Assembly: GCA_963725175.1 (NCBI GenBank)
Contig: CAVRXH010000006.1
Span: 682,001 to 746,000 of the forward strand
Direction: 5' to 3'
DNA length: 64,000 nt
Source of the DNA: DASUBV01 sp963725175
Lineage (GTDB): Bacteria > Actinomycetota > Actinomycetes > Streptosporangiales > Streptosporangiaceae
A model generated the notes under the pieces. The model made no database searches. It saw only the letters and a list, made by a program, of their open reading frames with translations, and was not told where the DNA came from. Below, one piece after another: positions 8,367 through 17,498 of the stretch. Position 1 is the stretch's first letter; every line of letters begins with the position of its first letter. The position numbers and the translations under genes are program-made.

Positions 8367-9762
8367 AGTCCTCTTCCAGAGCATTACCGACATGGCGCCG
8401 GGCGCGGCCATCGCGGCATCGATCCCGGCTGGCGCGGCGTTCGCCGGCGGCTCACTGCCGCTGTCGGTGGTCTTCGCCCTCGTGGCCTGCCTGTTCTGCG
8501 CCTGGTCGATCGGGCTGCTGGCTAGGGAGATGCCCTCGGCGGGCTCACTGGCCACCTATGCCGCACGGGGCCTGCACCCCTCGCTCGGCTTCCTGACGGC
8601 CTGGGGATATGTCCTGGTCGGGCTGCTGATCCCGCCGCTGGTGCTGCTCCAGCTCGGCTTCACCACGGCCGGCACGCTGAACTCCGAGTTCCACTCCTAC
8701 CCGGCGAACCTGTGGTGGCCCTGGTCGCTGGCGGGCGCGCTGATCGTGCTCGCCGCCGGGTTCTACGGAGTCCGGACCTCGACCAGGCTCGGCACGATCC
8801 TCGGCCTGTTCGAGATCGGGGTGTTCGTCGTGCTGGGCGTCTTCCTCATCGTGCACGCCGGCAGCCACAACACGCTCAGCGTCTTCGGCACCTCCTACAC
8901 CCCCAAGGGCTTCAAGGGCATGGCCGGGGTGATCGGCGGCTCGGTCTACACGATCCTGGCGTTCGGCGGGTTCGAGGGCGCGGCGCCACTGGCTGAGGAG
9001 GCCAGGAACCCGCGTCGCACCATCCAGCGCGCGGTGCTGCTGGCCACCCTGCTGATCGGCGCGCTTTACGTGTTCACCACCTATGCGGTGGACGTCGCCT
9101 ACGGCCCGAAGGGCTTCTCCGCGTTCGCGGCCGAGACCGGCAGCGCGTCCTGGGAGGGCCTGGCCCGCGCGCTGTACGGGCTGTTCTGGTTCTTCGTGTT
9201 CCTGGCGATCATCAACTCCACCATCGCGAACGCCAACGCCGGCGTGAACGTGTCCAGCCGGACGGCGTACGCGATGGGCCGGATCGGCGCGTTCCCGCGG
9301 CTGCTGGCTATGGTGCACCCCAAGCACCGCTCGCCGGTGGCGGCCATCATCGGCGGCTTCGTGGTCACCGTGGTGGTCACCCTGGGCCTGGGCCTTGGGT
9401 ACGGCGCGACGGACGCGTTCTTCATGATCGGCACGGGGCTGGTGATCATCCTCGCGGCGATCTACATCCTGATGAACGCGGCCTGCATCGGCTACTTCGC
9501 CAGGAAGGGCGGGCTGCACCCGGTGAAGCACGTGCTGATCCCGGTGCTCGGCATCGTCACCTTCATCCCGGCCTGGCTGACCTCGGCGGGCATCAAGGTC
9601 TTCTCGTTCGTCGCGCCGCTGTCCCCGCCGGTCTCTTACATGGGACCCGCGGTCGCCGTGTGGATGGTGCTCGGCGTGATCTACCTGGTCTACCTGTACC
9701 GGACCACGCCGGAGCGGGTCACCCAGGTCGGCCTGGTCCACCTGGACGAGCCCGCCGAGTAG
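8305..9762 (+). CDS. APC-family amino acid permease
   Basis: About 485 residues with roughly twelve membrane helices. The N-terminal LREVLFQSITDMAPGAA, the AFGGFEGAAPLAEEARNPRR motif and the INSTIANANAGVNVSSR segment are typical of the amino acid-polyamine-organocation superfamily, which imports amino acids by proton symport or exchange. Substrate is not predictable. I place the start at ATG 8305 (MATASEK), which has AGAGG nearby, rather than the in-frame ATG 96 bases earlier whose leader looks non-coding. Two hairpins follow the stop. Confidence 0.85.
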   Translation: MATASEKASPGLRRDAIGLREVLFQSITDMAPGAAIAASIPAGAAFAGGSLPLSVVFALVACLFCAWSIGLLAREMPSAGSLATYAARGLHPSLGFLTAWGYVLVGLLIPPLVLLQLGFTTAGTLNSEFHSYPANLWWPWSLAGALIVLAAGFYGVRTSTRLGTILGLFEIGVFVVLGVFLIVHAGSHNTLSVFGTSYTPKGFKGMAGVIGGSVYTILAFGGFEGAAPLAEEARNPRRTIQRAVLLATLLIGALYVFTTYAVDVAYGPKGFSAFAAETGSASWEGLARALYGLFWFFVFLAIINSTIANANAGVNVSSRTAYAMGRIGAFPRLLAMVHPKHRSPVAAIIGGFVVTVVVTLGLGLGYGATDAFFMIGTGLVIILAAIYILMNAACIGYFARKGGLHPVKHVLIPVLGIVTFIPAWLTSAGIKVFSFVAPLSPPVSYMGPAVAVWMVLGVIYLVYLYRTTPERVTQVGLVHLDEPAE

Positions 9763-9784
9763 CGTGCCGCCGCGCGGCGGCACG
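9763..9784 (+). terminator. Hairpin after the permease gene
   Basis: A perfect 22-base palindrome (CGTGCCGCCGC plus its complement) begins at the base after the permease TAG. Very G+C-rich with no loop or U-run; probably an intrinsic-type terminator together with the longer hairpin next to it. Confidence 0.5.
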
Positions 9785-9787
9785 CAG

Positions 9788-9836
9788 TGATCTTGAAGGG
9801 TCTTGGGCGATATAGGCCCAAGACCCTTCAAGATCA
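9788..9836. terminator. Long hairpin, 21-bp arms, TTGGGC-N7-GCCCAA core
   Basis: Perfect 21-base arms (9788-9808, 9816-9836) with a 7-base loop GATATAG, between convergent genes. The loop-proximal core TTGGGC...GCCCAA and the 7-base loop length are shared with the hairpin at 10782-10834, although the outer arms differ. It probably acts as a bidirectional terminator and belongs to a hairpin family. Confidence 0.65.
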
Positions 9837-9848
9837 TGGGCAATCGCC

Positions 9849-10663
9849 TTAGTGGTGGTGGATGACGGTGTGGGGGATGTCGTGCGGGCCGCCGTGGCCG
9901 CCCGCGTGCTCGACGGCGTGGTGCGCGGCATGGGTGGCCGCGTGTGTCGCGGCATGGGTGGCGGAGAGGATCACGGCGGCGGCAGCCGCGGCGCCGGCGC
10001 CGTACGACGCGCCCTCGTAGGCGTCCTCGATCGCCCTGGCCGATCGCGGCGGCCGGGTCCCCAGGGCGGCGAGCCCGGCGCGCAGCACCCGGCCGCGGCG
10101 GCCGGGGTACAGCAGCCGGTCCAGGTCGATGGCGTGCGCGAGCCCGCCGAGCGCCGCGGCGGCCGCCGACACCGGCTCGCCGGCCCGGTGCTCACTCGGG
10201 CGGTGCTCAATCGCGCAGCGGCGGCGACCGCGTCGAGCCGCGCGCGGGCGGCGGCCAGCCGTTCCCGGTCGGTGACCCGCCACCTGCTGGTCCGCGAGAA
10301 CATGCCGCCCGGCTCGGCGCGCACCGCCCCGGCGGCGGTCAGCCGGGCCAGGTAGGCGGCCCGGATCCCGCTCCACGGGTTAGCCACCCAGTCATCGGCA
10401 AGCGGCGGGCGCGGCTCGCGTGCCAGCCCGCGCAGCGCCGCGTCTAGCTCGTCGTCGCCGGTGGGCGCGGTGTCGCGCACCTGGATGCGGCCGTTCTCGA
10501 TGGTGATCCGGCCGAGCGCGGCGAGCTGCACGAGCTGGGCCCCGACCAGCCCGAAGTCGATCCGCTGCTCGGTCATCAGTCCCCCGCCGCCGCGCCGGAA
10601 CGACAGCAGCAGCAGGTCTTCGGGTAAGGCGCTGAGCTCGGCTGAAAGCCCCCGTGTCTCCAT
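9849..10663 (-). CDS. GPP34 (GOLPH3/Vps74-like) protein with His-rich tail, frameshifted
   Basis: Two frames together encode one GPP34-domain protein. The N-terminal part reads LPEDLLLLSF, FGLVGAQLVQLAALGRI, DDELDAALRGLA; the C-terminal part (LGGLAHAIDLDRLLYPG) lies in another frame after a shift between about 10190 and 10215. GPP34 proteins bind phosphoinositides in eukaryotes; the many actinobacterial copies have no settled role. The last ~45 residues are an Ala/His tail with ATHAATHAATHAAHH and ending HTVIHHH, suggesting metal binding. The ATG at 10663 is supported by a TACCGT box 7 nt upstream. Whether the frameshift is real is unknown. Confidence 0.65.
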
Positions 10664-10670
10664 ATACGAA

Positions 10671-10676
10671 ACGGTA
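10671..10676 (-). promoter_or_regulatory. Candidate -10 box of the GPP34 gene
   Basis: TACCGT on the minus strand, 7 nt before the ATG, with no ribosome site between; same leaderless geometry as other genes here. Confidence 0.4.
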
Positions 10677-10781
10677 GCTCCGCTGTTAGCCCGCCACCAG
10701 GCGTGCGCGGCGGCGCGTGCCACCCGGCGAGCCCCACTCGCCCCACGCACCCCGCCAGCCCGCCGCCCCGGCGGCGTGTTC

Positions 10782-10834
10782 CGTTATTGGGGAGCGCTTT
10801 GGGCGTATGTGGCCCAAAGCGCTCCCCAATAACG
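10782..10834. terminator. Long hairpin, 23-bp arms, TTGGGC-N7-GCCCAA core
   Basis: Perfect 23-base arms (10782-10804, 10812-10834) with a 7-base loop GTATGTG. It sits downstream of the winged-helix gene and upstream of the GPP34 gene on the minus strand. Core and loop length match the hairpin at 9788-9836; outer arms are unrelated. Confidence 0.65.
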
Positions 10835-10875
10835 CGCCCAGGCACAGGGCGTGCCCCGGCGCGCGCGGCGAGCGG

Positions 10876-12230
10876 TCAGGGGGGCGGGAGGCCGAGGTAG
10901 CGCAGAACGTCGGCGGCTTCGGCGGCCAGGGCAGCCGCCGTGGCGGCGGGCAGGGCGGCGAGCCGGTTCAGGGTGAGCTTGTTCCCCGACAGGGTCCAGG
11001 TGGCGGCCGCGCGGCCGTCAACCAGGGCGAACGGCCGGAACAGGCCGTTGACCGTGACGATCTGGGTGTGCTCGCCGGTGATCGGCTCGCGGGACACCCA
11101 GCCGTGCAGCAGCGGGTCGAACGACCCCAGCAGCCGTGGCGGCGGCACCCCTCCCCCGCGCGACTCGACGGGCGCGGCCGGGCGAGCGGTCCGCGTGGCA
11201 GGCGTGCCCGACCCGGCGGGGCCGACCTTGGCAGCGGCTGGGCCGGCGGACGCAGCGGGGGCGGCGGACGCAGCGGCGCCGGCCATGTATGTGGCCGGGT
11301 TGGGAGGGTTGGCCAGCTCGGCTAGGTCGTCAGCGCGGCGGCGCAGCTCGGGGGCGATGGCGGACAGGCCGGAGCGGGCGTCGCGCAGCGGCAGGCCCGA
11401 CCACTTGGCGAGGTCACGGTCGCTGGCCGGGCCGTGCCCGGCCAGGAAGCGGCGGGCCATCTCGGCCAGCGCCCGGTCCCGCCAGTCCCCACTTGAGGCC
11501 GGCCTGCCACGGGTGCCGGACCCCGGCCCGGCTGTTCCGGGCTGGCCCTGGCCCGGCCGGCCGCGCGGGGCGGACCCGGCCAGGGCCGCGCCGCGGCCGC
11601 CGGGCCACGCCGCTGCCCAGCGGGCGGGCGGGGGGCCGAGCCAGTCCCTGGTCAGCGCGTAGGCGTGCTCGCCGCCGGTCATCGGGCCGCGCACCGCGAC
11701 CCCGCGCAGGGTGGCCAGCAGCAGCTCGTGCACGAGCGCCTGGCCGGCCGTGCGGAGGCCGGCCGCGTCGAGCCGGGCTCTGAGCTGGGCTCGGGTGAGC
11801 GGGCCTTCGGCGGTGAGCGACCGCTCGATGACCGCGACCGCGTCGTCGGCGGCGTCCGGGGTCACGCCCTCCTGGGCCAGGCGGCGGGCGCTGGCGGTGA
11901 CCAGCTGCGGGGTGACCAGCGGGTGCAGCCACCAGTAGTCCGCGCTGCGGATCAGGTGCAGCGTGCCCCGGTTCAGCCAGGTGATCAGCAGCGACCGGTC
12001 CTCGGTCAGCGCCCGGTCAACGTCGGCGGCGGTCAGCCCGGACGTGCGCGCCCGGATGGCCAGCCTGGCCCCGCGCGGGTCCTGGGCCTGGACCGCGAGC
12101 AGCGGCCGGCCACCGTCACCGGATCGGGCGCGGGCGGCCCGGTCAGGAGCTGGGCGGCGAACCGGGCGGCCAGGACGGCGGGCGGCACCGCGGCAGCCCC
12201 GTTCCGGGTCGAAAGGCCTTGAGGGCTCAT
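10876..12230 (-). CDS. Winged-helix DNA-binding domain protein (HTH_42 / AlkZ-like), frameshifted
   Basis: Once one missing base near 12105 is allowed for, the gene encodes about 450 residues. Conserved blocks: LLAVQAQDPRGARLAIRAR, DRSLLITWLNRGTLHLI, DYWWLHPLVTPQ, then RFLAGHGPASDRDLAKWSGL and LLGSFDPLLHGWVSR. These belong to the winged-helix family that includes the DNA glycosylase AlkZ/YcaQ, which releases alkylated or crosslinked bases; whether this member is a glycosylase is inference. An Ala/Gly-rich insert sits in the middle. Its ATG is 10 bases after the aldo/keto reductase stop, so the two are probably cotranscribed. Confidence 0.72.
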
Positions 12231-12240
12231 CGGAGCGTTG

Positions 12241-13260
12241 CTAGGCGGGCGCGCGCTCGCTGTCCAGGGCGGTCATCTGGTGCGGGTCGTAGCGGTCGCC
12301 GGCCACCGACCCGGCCGGAACGGCTGCCTCCAGGCTGGCCAGCTCCTCGCCGGTCAGCCGCAGCTCCAGGGCGCCGAGGGCCTCGGTCAGCCGGTCCCGC
12401 CGCTTGGTGCCGATCAGCGGGATGATGTCGTCCCCCTGGCCAGCGCCCAGGCGAACGCGAGCTGCGCGGTGGTGACGCCGCGGCCGTCGGCGATCTGCTC
12501 CAGGGCGGCGACCAGGTCGCAGGTTGCGGCGCAGGTTCTCGCCCTGGAAGCGGGGGAAGCGCTGGGCGCGCATGTCGCCGTCGCCGATCGCCCGTGCGCT
12601 GGCCGAGCTGAGCAGGCCGCGGGACAGGATTCCGTAGGCCGTGACGCTGATGCCGAGCTCCCGGACGGCGGGCAGGATCGCGGCCTCGATCCCGCGGCTC
12701 ATCAGCGAGTACTCGATCTGCAGGCCGCTGACCGGATACGCGGCGTTCGCGCGGCGGATCGTGTCGGCGCCCATCTCGGACAGGCCGAGGTGCCGGACGT
12801 AGCCGGCCTGGATCATCTCGGCGATGGCGCCGACGGTGTCCTCGATCGGCACCCGCGGGTCCAGCCTGGCCGGCTGGTACAGGTCGACGTAGTCGGTGCC
12901 GAGCCTGGTCAGGGTGTACGCGAGCGAGTTCTTCACCGCGACGGGACTGGCGTCGTGGCCGATGAAGTTCCCGCCGGGATCCCGCTGGCCGCCGAACTTG
13001 ACCTGGATGAACACTTTGTCCCTGTCGACGCCGCGCAGCGCGTCGCGGAGCAGCAGCTCGTTGTGGCCGTGGCCGTAGAAGTCGCCGGTGTCCAGCAGGG
13101 TGACCCCGGCGTCGATCGCCGCGCGGATCGTCGCGATGCTCTCCGCCTCGTCGGCGGGCCCGTAGACCCCCGACATGCCCATCAGCCCCAGGCCGACCCG
13201 CGAAACCCGCGGCGCCGCGCCCGGCGGGGTGCTGCCCAGCGGCACTGTGCCGATCGTCAT
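12241..13260 (-). CDS. Aldo/keto reductase, with two compensating frameshifts
   Basis: An NADPH-dependent (beta/alpha)8 oxidoreductase of about 340 residues. Visible: GLGLMGMSGVYG, LLDTGDFYGHGHNE (catalytic Asp and Tyr), FIQVKFGG (Lys), LGLSEMGADTIRRA, and the C-terminal IIPLIGTKRRDRLTEAL cofactor loop. The usual catalytic His position reads YQPARLD, so His is replaced, as in a known subgroup. Between about 12433 and 12520 the frame is wrong: dropping one base near 12520 and adding one in the G run near 12433 restores NLDLVAALEQIADGRG and AQLAFAWALARGDD. The pair of opposite indels strongly suggests sequencing error. GGCGGAG precedes the ATG. Confidence 0.85.
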   Translation of the reverse strand: MTIGTVPLGSTPPGAAPRVSRVGLGLMGMSGVYGPADEAESIATIRAAIDAGVTLLDTGDFYGHGHNELLLRDALRGVDRDKVFIQVKFGGQRDPGGNFIGHDASPVAVKNSLAYTLTRLGTDYVDLYQPARLDPRVPIEDTVGAIAEMIQAGYVRHLGLSEMGADTIRRANAAYPVSGLQIEYSLMSRGIEAAILPAVRELGISVTAYGILSRGLLSSASARAIGDGDMRAQRFPRFQGENLRRNLRPGRRPGADRRRPRRHHRAARVRLGAGQGDDIIPLIGTKRRDRLTEALGALELRLTGEELASLEAAVPAGSVAGDRYDPHQMTALDSERAPA

Positions 13261-13324
13261 TGACTCCGCCTTCCCGATCCAGCCACTCGTGCTTACTTAC
13301 TTACACACTAGCGGTCAGCGGGAG

Positions 13325-15112
13325 TCAGGACCCGAAGACCCTTTCACCCTGAACGAAGGTCTGCGCCACCCTCGTGTATCCGATCTCGGACTCCGGTCCC
13401 TCGAACGGGTCGCGGTCCAGCACGACCACGTCGGCGAGCTGGCCCGGCTCGATGCGGCCGGTTTCGCCGTCGAGGTGATTCACATACGCAGAGCCGATCG
13501 TGTAAGCGGCCAGCGCCTCCGCCAGCCCTAGCCGCTGCGCGGGCAGGAACGGCTCGGCCTCCGCGCCGGCCGCGCCCTGGAGCGAGCGGTTCACCGCGAC
13601 GTGAATCGCGCGCAGCGGGTTGGCGCTGCTCACCGCCCAGTCGCTGCCGGCCGCCAGCCGGGCGCCCGACGCGAGCAGCTCCGCGAACACGTACTGCCGC
13701 GCGGCGCGCTCAGGGCCGAGGAAGGGGATGGTCAGCTCGTCCATCTGCGGCTCGTGCGCGGCCCAGAGCGCCTGCATGTTCGCGGTCACGCCGAGCGCCG
13801 CGAAGCGGGGCACGTCGGCCGCGTCGATGACCTGGAGGTGGGCGATGTGATGCCGGTTCGAGGCGGCGCCGGCCTGGCCGTTGGCGCGGCGGGCGGCCTC
13901 GATGGCGTCCAGCGACTCGCGGACGGCCCGGTCGCCGATGGCGTGCAGGTGCACCTGGAAATGCTCGGCGTCCAGGGTGGTCACGGCGTCGGCCAGCACC
14001 TGCGGGTCGACGTAGGACAGGCCGCTGCCGTGGTCAGCACTGCCGTGGTCAGCACTGCCGTGGTCAGCACTGCCATGGTCAGCACTGCCATGGTCGGCGC
14101 TGCCGTGGCCGGCGTCGTCGTGGCCCTGGCAGCTCACCGGGTTCAGGTACGGGTCGATCATCGCGGCGGTGAAGTTCTCCGGCACGCCGTCCTGCATGAT
14201 CTTGACGGTGCCGGCGGTGAACCGGCCGGCCTGGCCGGCCTCCCGCCTGGCCAGGATCTCGGGGATCTGCTCGGCGCCCCTGGCCCGGTCCCACCACAGC
14301 GCGCCGCGCACCCGCGCGGTGAGCTGCCCGGCCCGCGCGGCGGCCAGGTAGGCGGGCATCGGGTCAAGCGCGCCGAGGTAGTCGCCGATGATCGCGTCCT
14401 GCCAGGCGGTGATGCCGCGCTGGTGCAGGTGCGCCTGGGCGAGCAGCAGGCCGGCCACCCGCTCGTCCAGGTCCGGCTCGGGGATCAGGGTGCCGACCAG
14501 GTTCGCGGCGCCCTCGTGCAGGGTGCCCTGCGGGCCGCCGCCGGCCTCGCGCTCGATCCGGCCGTCGGCCGGGTCGGGGGTGCGCGCGTCGATCCCGGCC
14601 AGCTCAAGCGCGCGGGTGTTCACCCAGGCGCCGTGACAGTCGCGGTTCGTCAGGTAGGCGGGCCGGTCACCGATCACGGCGTCCAGCGCCCGGCGGTCCG
14701 GCGTGCCGCCGGGGAACCACTCCATCCGCCAGCCGCCGCCGGCGATCCACTCCTTCTCCGGGTGCGCGCGGGCGTAGGCCGCGATCCTGTCCAGCGCCTC
14801 GTCCAGGGTGGCGGTGCCGATCAGGTTGCAGCCGATCATGGTGACGCCGGCGAAGGCGGGGTGCACGTGCGCGTCCTGGAAGCCGGGCAGCAGCGCGCCG
14901 CCGCGCAGGCTGATCACCTCGGTGCGCGGCCCGGTCAGGTCCGCGACCTGGCCGTCCGCCGCGTCGCCGACGGCCACGACCCGGCCGTCGCGGATCGCGG
15001 CGGCCGTCGCCGGGCGGCCGTCAGGGCCGGCGGCCCGCACCAGCCGGCGCCCGGCGGGGTCGGCCGTGTAGACCGGGCCGCCGGCGAAGACAAGTTCCGC
15101 GTGGGTGCTCAT
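13325..15112 (-). CDS. YtcJ-like metal-dependent amidohydrolase
   Basis: A 595-residue enzyme of the amidohydrolase superfamily (YtcJ/NfdA type), cytoplasmic. Motifs: N-terminal beta sandwich with VFAGGPVYTAD, the metal motif QDAHVHP, GTVKIMQDGVPE (Lys), HLHAIGDRAV, RHHIAHLQ, and LAAGSDWAV (Asp). Relatives hydrolyse N-substituted formamides or other amides; substrate unknown. An in-frame insert of five SADHG units interrupts the barrel near residues 335-365. ATG 15112 is chosen because upstream sequence is antisense to the next gene; GGAGAGG lies about 10 nt before it. It is divergent from the DUF1697 gene and upstream of the aldo/keto reductase. Confidence 0.87.
   Translation of the reverse strand: MSTHAELVFAGGPVYTADPAGRRLVRAAGPDGRPATAAAIRDGRVVAVGDAADGQVADLTGPRTEVISLRGGALLPGFQDAHVHPAFAGVTMIGCNLIGTATLDEALDRIAAYARAHPEKEWIAGGGWRMEWFPGGTPDRRALDAVIGDRPAYLTNRDCHGAWVNTRALELAGIDARTPDPADGRIEREAGGGPQGTLHEGAANLVGTLIPEPDLDERVAGLLLAQAHLHQRGITAWQDAIIGDYLGALDPMPAYLAAARAGQLTARVRGALWWDRARGAEQIPEILARREAGQAGRFTAGTVKIMQDGVPENFTAAMIDPYLNPVSCQGHDDAGHGSADHGSADHGSADHGSADHGSADHGSGLSYVDPQVLADAVTTLDAEHFQVHLHAIGDRAVRESLDAIEAARRANGQAGAASNRHHIAHLQVIDAADVPRFAALGVTANMQALWAAHEPQMDELTIPFLGPERAARQYVFAELLASGARLAAGSDWAVSSANPLRAIHVAVNRSLQGAAGAEAEPFLPAQRLGLAEALAAYTIGSAYVNHLDGETGRIEPGQLADVVVLDRDPFEGPESEIGYTRVAQTFVQGERVFGS
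14026..14100. repeat. 15-bp tandem repeat, five units, inside the amidohydrolase
   Basis: Five head-to-tail copies of a 15-base unit (TGCCGTGGTCAGCAC and near variants), each encoding SADHG on the minus strand, with a partial sixth copy following. A microsatellite-like expansion preserved in frame. Confidence 0.85.
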
Positions 15113-15232
15113 GGGGTCGCTGCCTCTCCGCCGCCTGCAGATCGGGGTGCCGCCGCCCCGCGCCCGGAGCGGCGTGACCATGCTGCCGTAACCCCGGCGC
15201 GGCGGGAAGCCCCGGCCTGCGAGGATGCACGG

Positions 15233-15799
15233 ATGGCTACCCACGTCGCCCTGCTGCGGGGCATCAACGTCGGCGGGCGCAACAAGGTCGCGATGGCGGA
15301 CCTGCGGGAGATCGCCGCCGCGCTCGGGCACACCGAGATCGTCACCTATATCCAGAGCGGCAACATGGTGTGGACCAGCCAGCAGACCGACACGGCCGCG
15401 ATGGCTGAGGCGCTGACCGGGGCGATCGGGGACCGGCTCGGCCTGCGTCCGAGCGTGGTGGTGCTGTCGCGCGACGAGCTGGCCGCGGCGATCGACGCGA
15501 ACCCGTACCCGGCCGAGGACAACCCCACATGCCTGCACGCCGTGTTCCGCCGGGAGCCGTGGACGCCGCAAGACACCGAGCGGGTCGCCGCCGCGGTCGC
15601 CGCGGCCGGCGCCAAGGGCAGCAGGGACACCGCGACGATCGCTGGCCGCGTCCTGTACCTGCACACCCCTGATGGCCTGGGCCGCAGCGAGCTGGCGGCG
15701 CAACTCTCCAAGTCCGGCGGGGCGATGGCCGCCAAGGCCGGCGGCACCGCGCGCAACTGGGCCACCGTCACCAGGCTGCTGGCGCTGGCCGACGGCTGA
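15233..15799 (+). CDS. DUF1697 domain protein
   Basis: A 188-residue cytoplasmic protein matching DUF1697: it starts MATHVALLRGINVGGRN, followed by ADLREIAAALGHTEIVTYIQSGN and VVLSRDELAAAIDANPY, and closes with TARNWATVTRLLALAD. The family is widespread in actinomycetes and has no known activity. The ATG at 15233 has GAGGA about 7 nt upstream. It is divergent from the amidohydrolase gene, sharing a 120-base promoter gap. Confidence 0.88.
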   Translation: MATHVALLRGINVGGRNKVAMADLREIAAALGHTEIVTYIQSGNMVWTSQQTDTAAMAEALTGAIGDRLGLRPSVVVLSRDELAAAIDANPYPAEDNPTCLHAVFRREPWTPQDTERVAAAVAAAGAKGSRDTATIAGRVLYLHTPDGLGRSELAAQLSKSGGAMAAKAGGTARNWATVTRLLALADG

Positions 15800-16416
15800 C
15801 AGCTGCCGGCCTGCGGGCTTCTCCGGGCTTCCGCGCTGGCTTCCGCACGGCCGCCGCACCGTCACGCGATCACGTCCGGTCTTGTCCGGTCATCCGCCTG
15901 GCCGGGAACAGGCGCGGGCCGATGTTAGTTTCGGCGCCGGGATCGCCCGGCCGGCAAAGGCCCGCGATCGGGAGCGCCGTTTTTTGCCAGCAGGACAGAA
16001 TCCAGTTCAGCAAGGTTGCGACGAGCCAGCAGGCGGCGTTCATGGCCGCGATTAAGGCCGGGCCGAGCGTGTGGGCGTGAGGTCGGTCGACGAGGTCAAC
16101 CAGTTCCACGCCTGGTGCGCGCCGACGCCAAGGTCGCCCTGGTGGGGGCCGACGACTACGTGCTCGGCGTCACTCCGCACGACGAGTCAGTGCCGGGATG
16201 CCACGCGACCAGCGCTGGCCCGTGACGGCCAGCCGAGTCCACGAGCCCGGGTTCCCCTGACCCTCCAGCGTGTCGAGAGCTATTTACCGCTGGGCTTTTC
16301 GGTCACATTATTGTCGCAGTAAATGCAGTTCCGGGCCGAGTTACGATTGATCGCACGGTGGCCCGGTCCTGTGGCTTACAGGGGGCCGCGATAGCCGACC
16401 GGGGAAAGGGCACAGC
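15800..16416. other. Non-coding or decayed stretch, about 600 bp
   Basis: No intact gene is evident. Two short coding-like traces occur. Near 15980-16080 a frame ends IQFSKVATSQQAAFMAAIKAG then stops. At 16071-16225 a possible small gene reads VDEVNQFHAW and, after a frameshift near 16116, VALVGADDYVLGVTPHDE. I recognise neither with confidence. From about 16270 to 16330 the DNA is A+T-rich, with an imperfect inverted repeat (ATTTACCGC / GCAGTAAAT). This looks like a degraded junction next to the broken integrase. Confidence 0.4.
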
Positions 16417-17304
16417 GTGTGGGCTGAAACTCCCGGAATGGGGATCTCCCCGTTCTCCAGCGACGCGACAGCACCCGTCGAATACGCGGTGGCGGTGGAA
16501 CGCTACCTGGCACAGGCCAGCCTGACGGCAGCCTCCCGCCGCGTTTACCGGATCTCGCTGACCGGCTGGGCCTGGCCCCTGGTCGGCAAGCCGATGCCGA
16601 CCGGGCCGCGGCGGCGCGGGGCGATGCCGCCCGTCGTCCCGCTCGCCCTGTTCGACGTCCAGGACACCCCGGCGCGGCTGGCGGCCGCCGTGGCCGAGCG
16701 GGCCGAGCACGCGGACGCGCGGACGGTCAACCGCGAGATCTCGGCGCTGCGCAGCGCGCTTGGCTGGTGGCGGGACCTGGGCTGGATCGAGACCGACCCG
16801 ATAGCCGGGCTGCGGCACCTGACCAGCGGGCCAGCCGCGCTGCCGGCGCTGACCGAGCGTCAGGTGGCGGCGGTGTTCGGGCTGTCGGCCGGCCTGCGCG
16901 AGCAGGTTCTGTGGCGGCTGCTCTACGACTCTCGCCAGCCGGCCGATGTGGTGCTCGCGATGGATGCCGCCATGGTGGACCTGAACCGCCGGGTCGCCAC
17001 GCTCCGCCAGACCAGCCCGGCCTGGGTCCCGGGAACGCGGATCGGCTGGCACCCGGAGACATCAGCGCTGCTGGCCTGGATGCTGTCGGGGCGGCGCTGG
17101 GGGCCGCTGTTCCTGACCGACCGTCGGGCCGCCACCGGCGTGCCCTCGAATGATGTGTGCCCCGTGTCTGGAAAGGCCCGGATGTCCTACCGCCGGGCCG
17201 AAGAGATCTTCACCACATGCACCCGGCCGATCGACCCGGCGGGGCGCGGCTGGACGCTGCACCAGCTGAACCGGCGGGACACGCCGGCCCGGCTTACTTC
17301 CTAG
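16417..17304 (+). pseudogene. Degenerate tyrosine recombinase/integrase
   Basis: The 295-residue product resembles actinobacterial tyrosine recombinases: an N-terminal SAM-like DNA-binding domain (AVAVERYLAQASLTAASRRVYR, VNREISALRSALGWW) and part of the catalytic domain (LLYDSRQPADVVLAMDAAMVDL, GPLFLTDRR, CPVSGKARMSYRRAEEIF, GWTLHQLNRR). The Arg I position, expected in a TGxR-like context after LLY, reads SRQP. The protein also ends right after LHQLNRR, so the HxLRH box and the tyrosine nucleophile are missing. It is probably inactive, a trace of a past mobile element or recombinase. The GTG start has a weak AAAGGG site. Confidence 0.65.
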
Positions 17305-17498
17305 AGCCCCCCTGCGGGCACGCCAACCGGGGCCGCCGGCCTCCGGTGCTCTCGGCGTGCCCGTATCGTGCCCCTGCCATGCCTCGGGCGGCATCGTGCC
17401 GCCGGCGACGGCCTGAGCCGCCCGGCAGCATCGCTGTCGCGCCACGTGCCGCCGGGATGGCGGCAACCTGCCTGGTCACGTAATCACTCACGCGCCGG

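Noticed and set aside
13601..15232. Long plus-strand open frame opposite the amidohydrolase
   Set aside because: It is the antisense shadow of a high-GC3 gene; only its last part, from ATG 15233, encodes a real (DUF1697) protein.
15960..16080. Possible DUF397 gene remnant (QFSKVATSQQAAFMAAIKAG)
   Set aside because: The likeness to the end of DUF397 proteins is weak and no start or N-terminus can be found.
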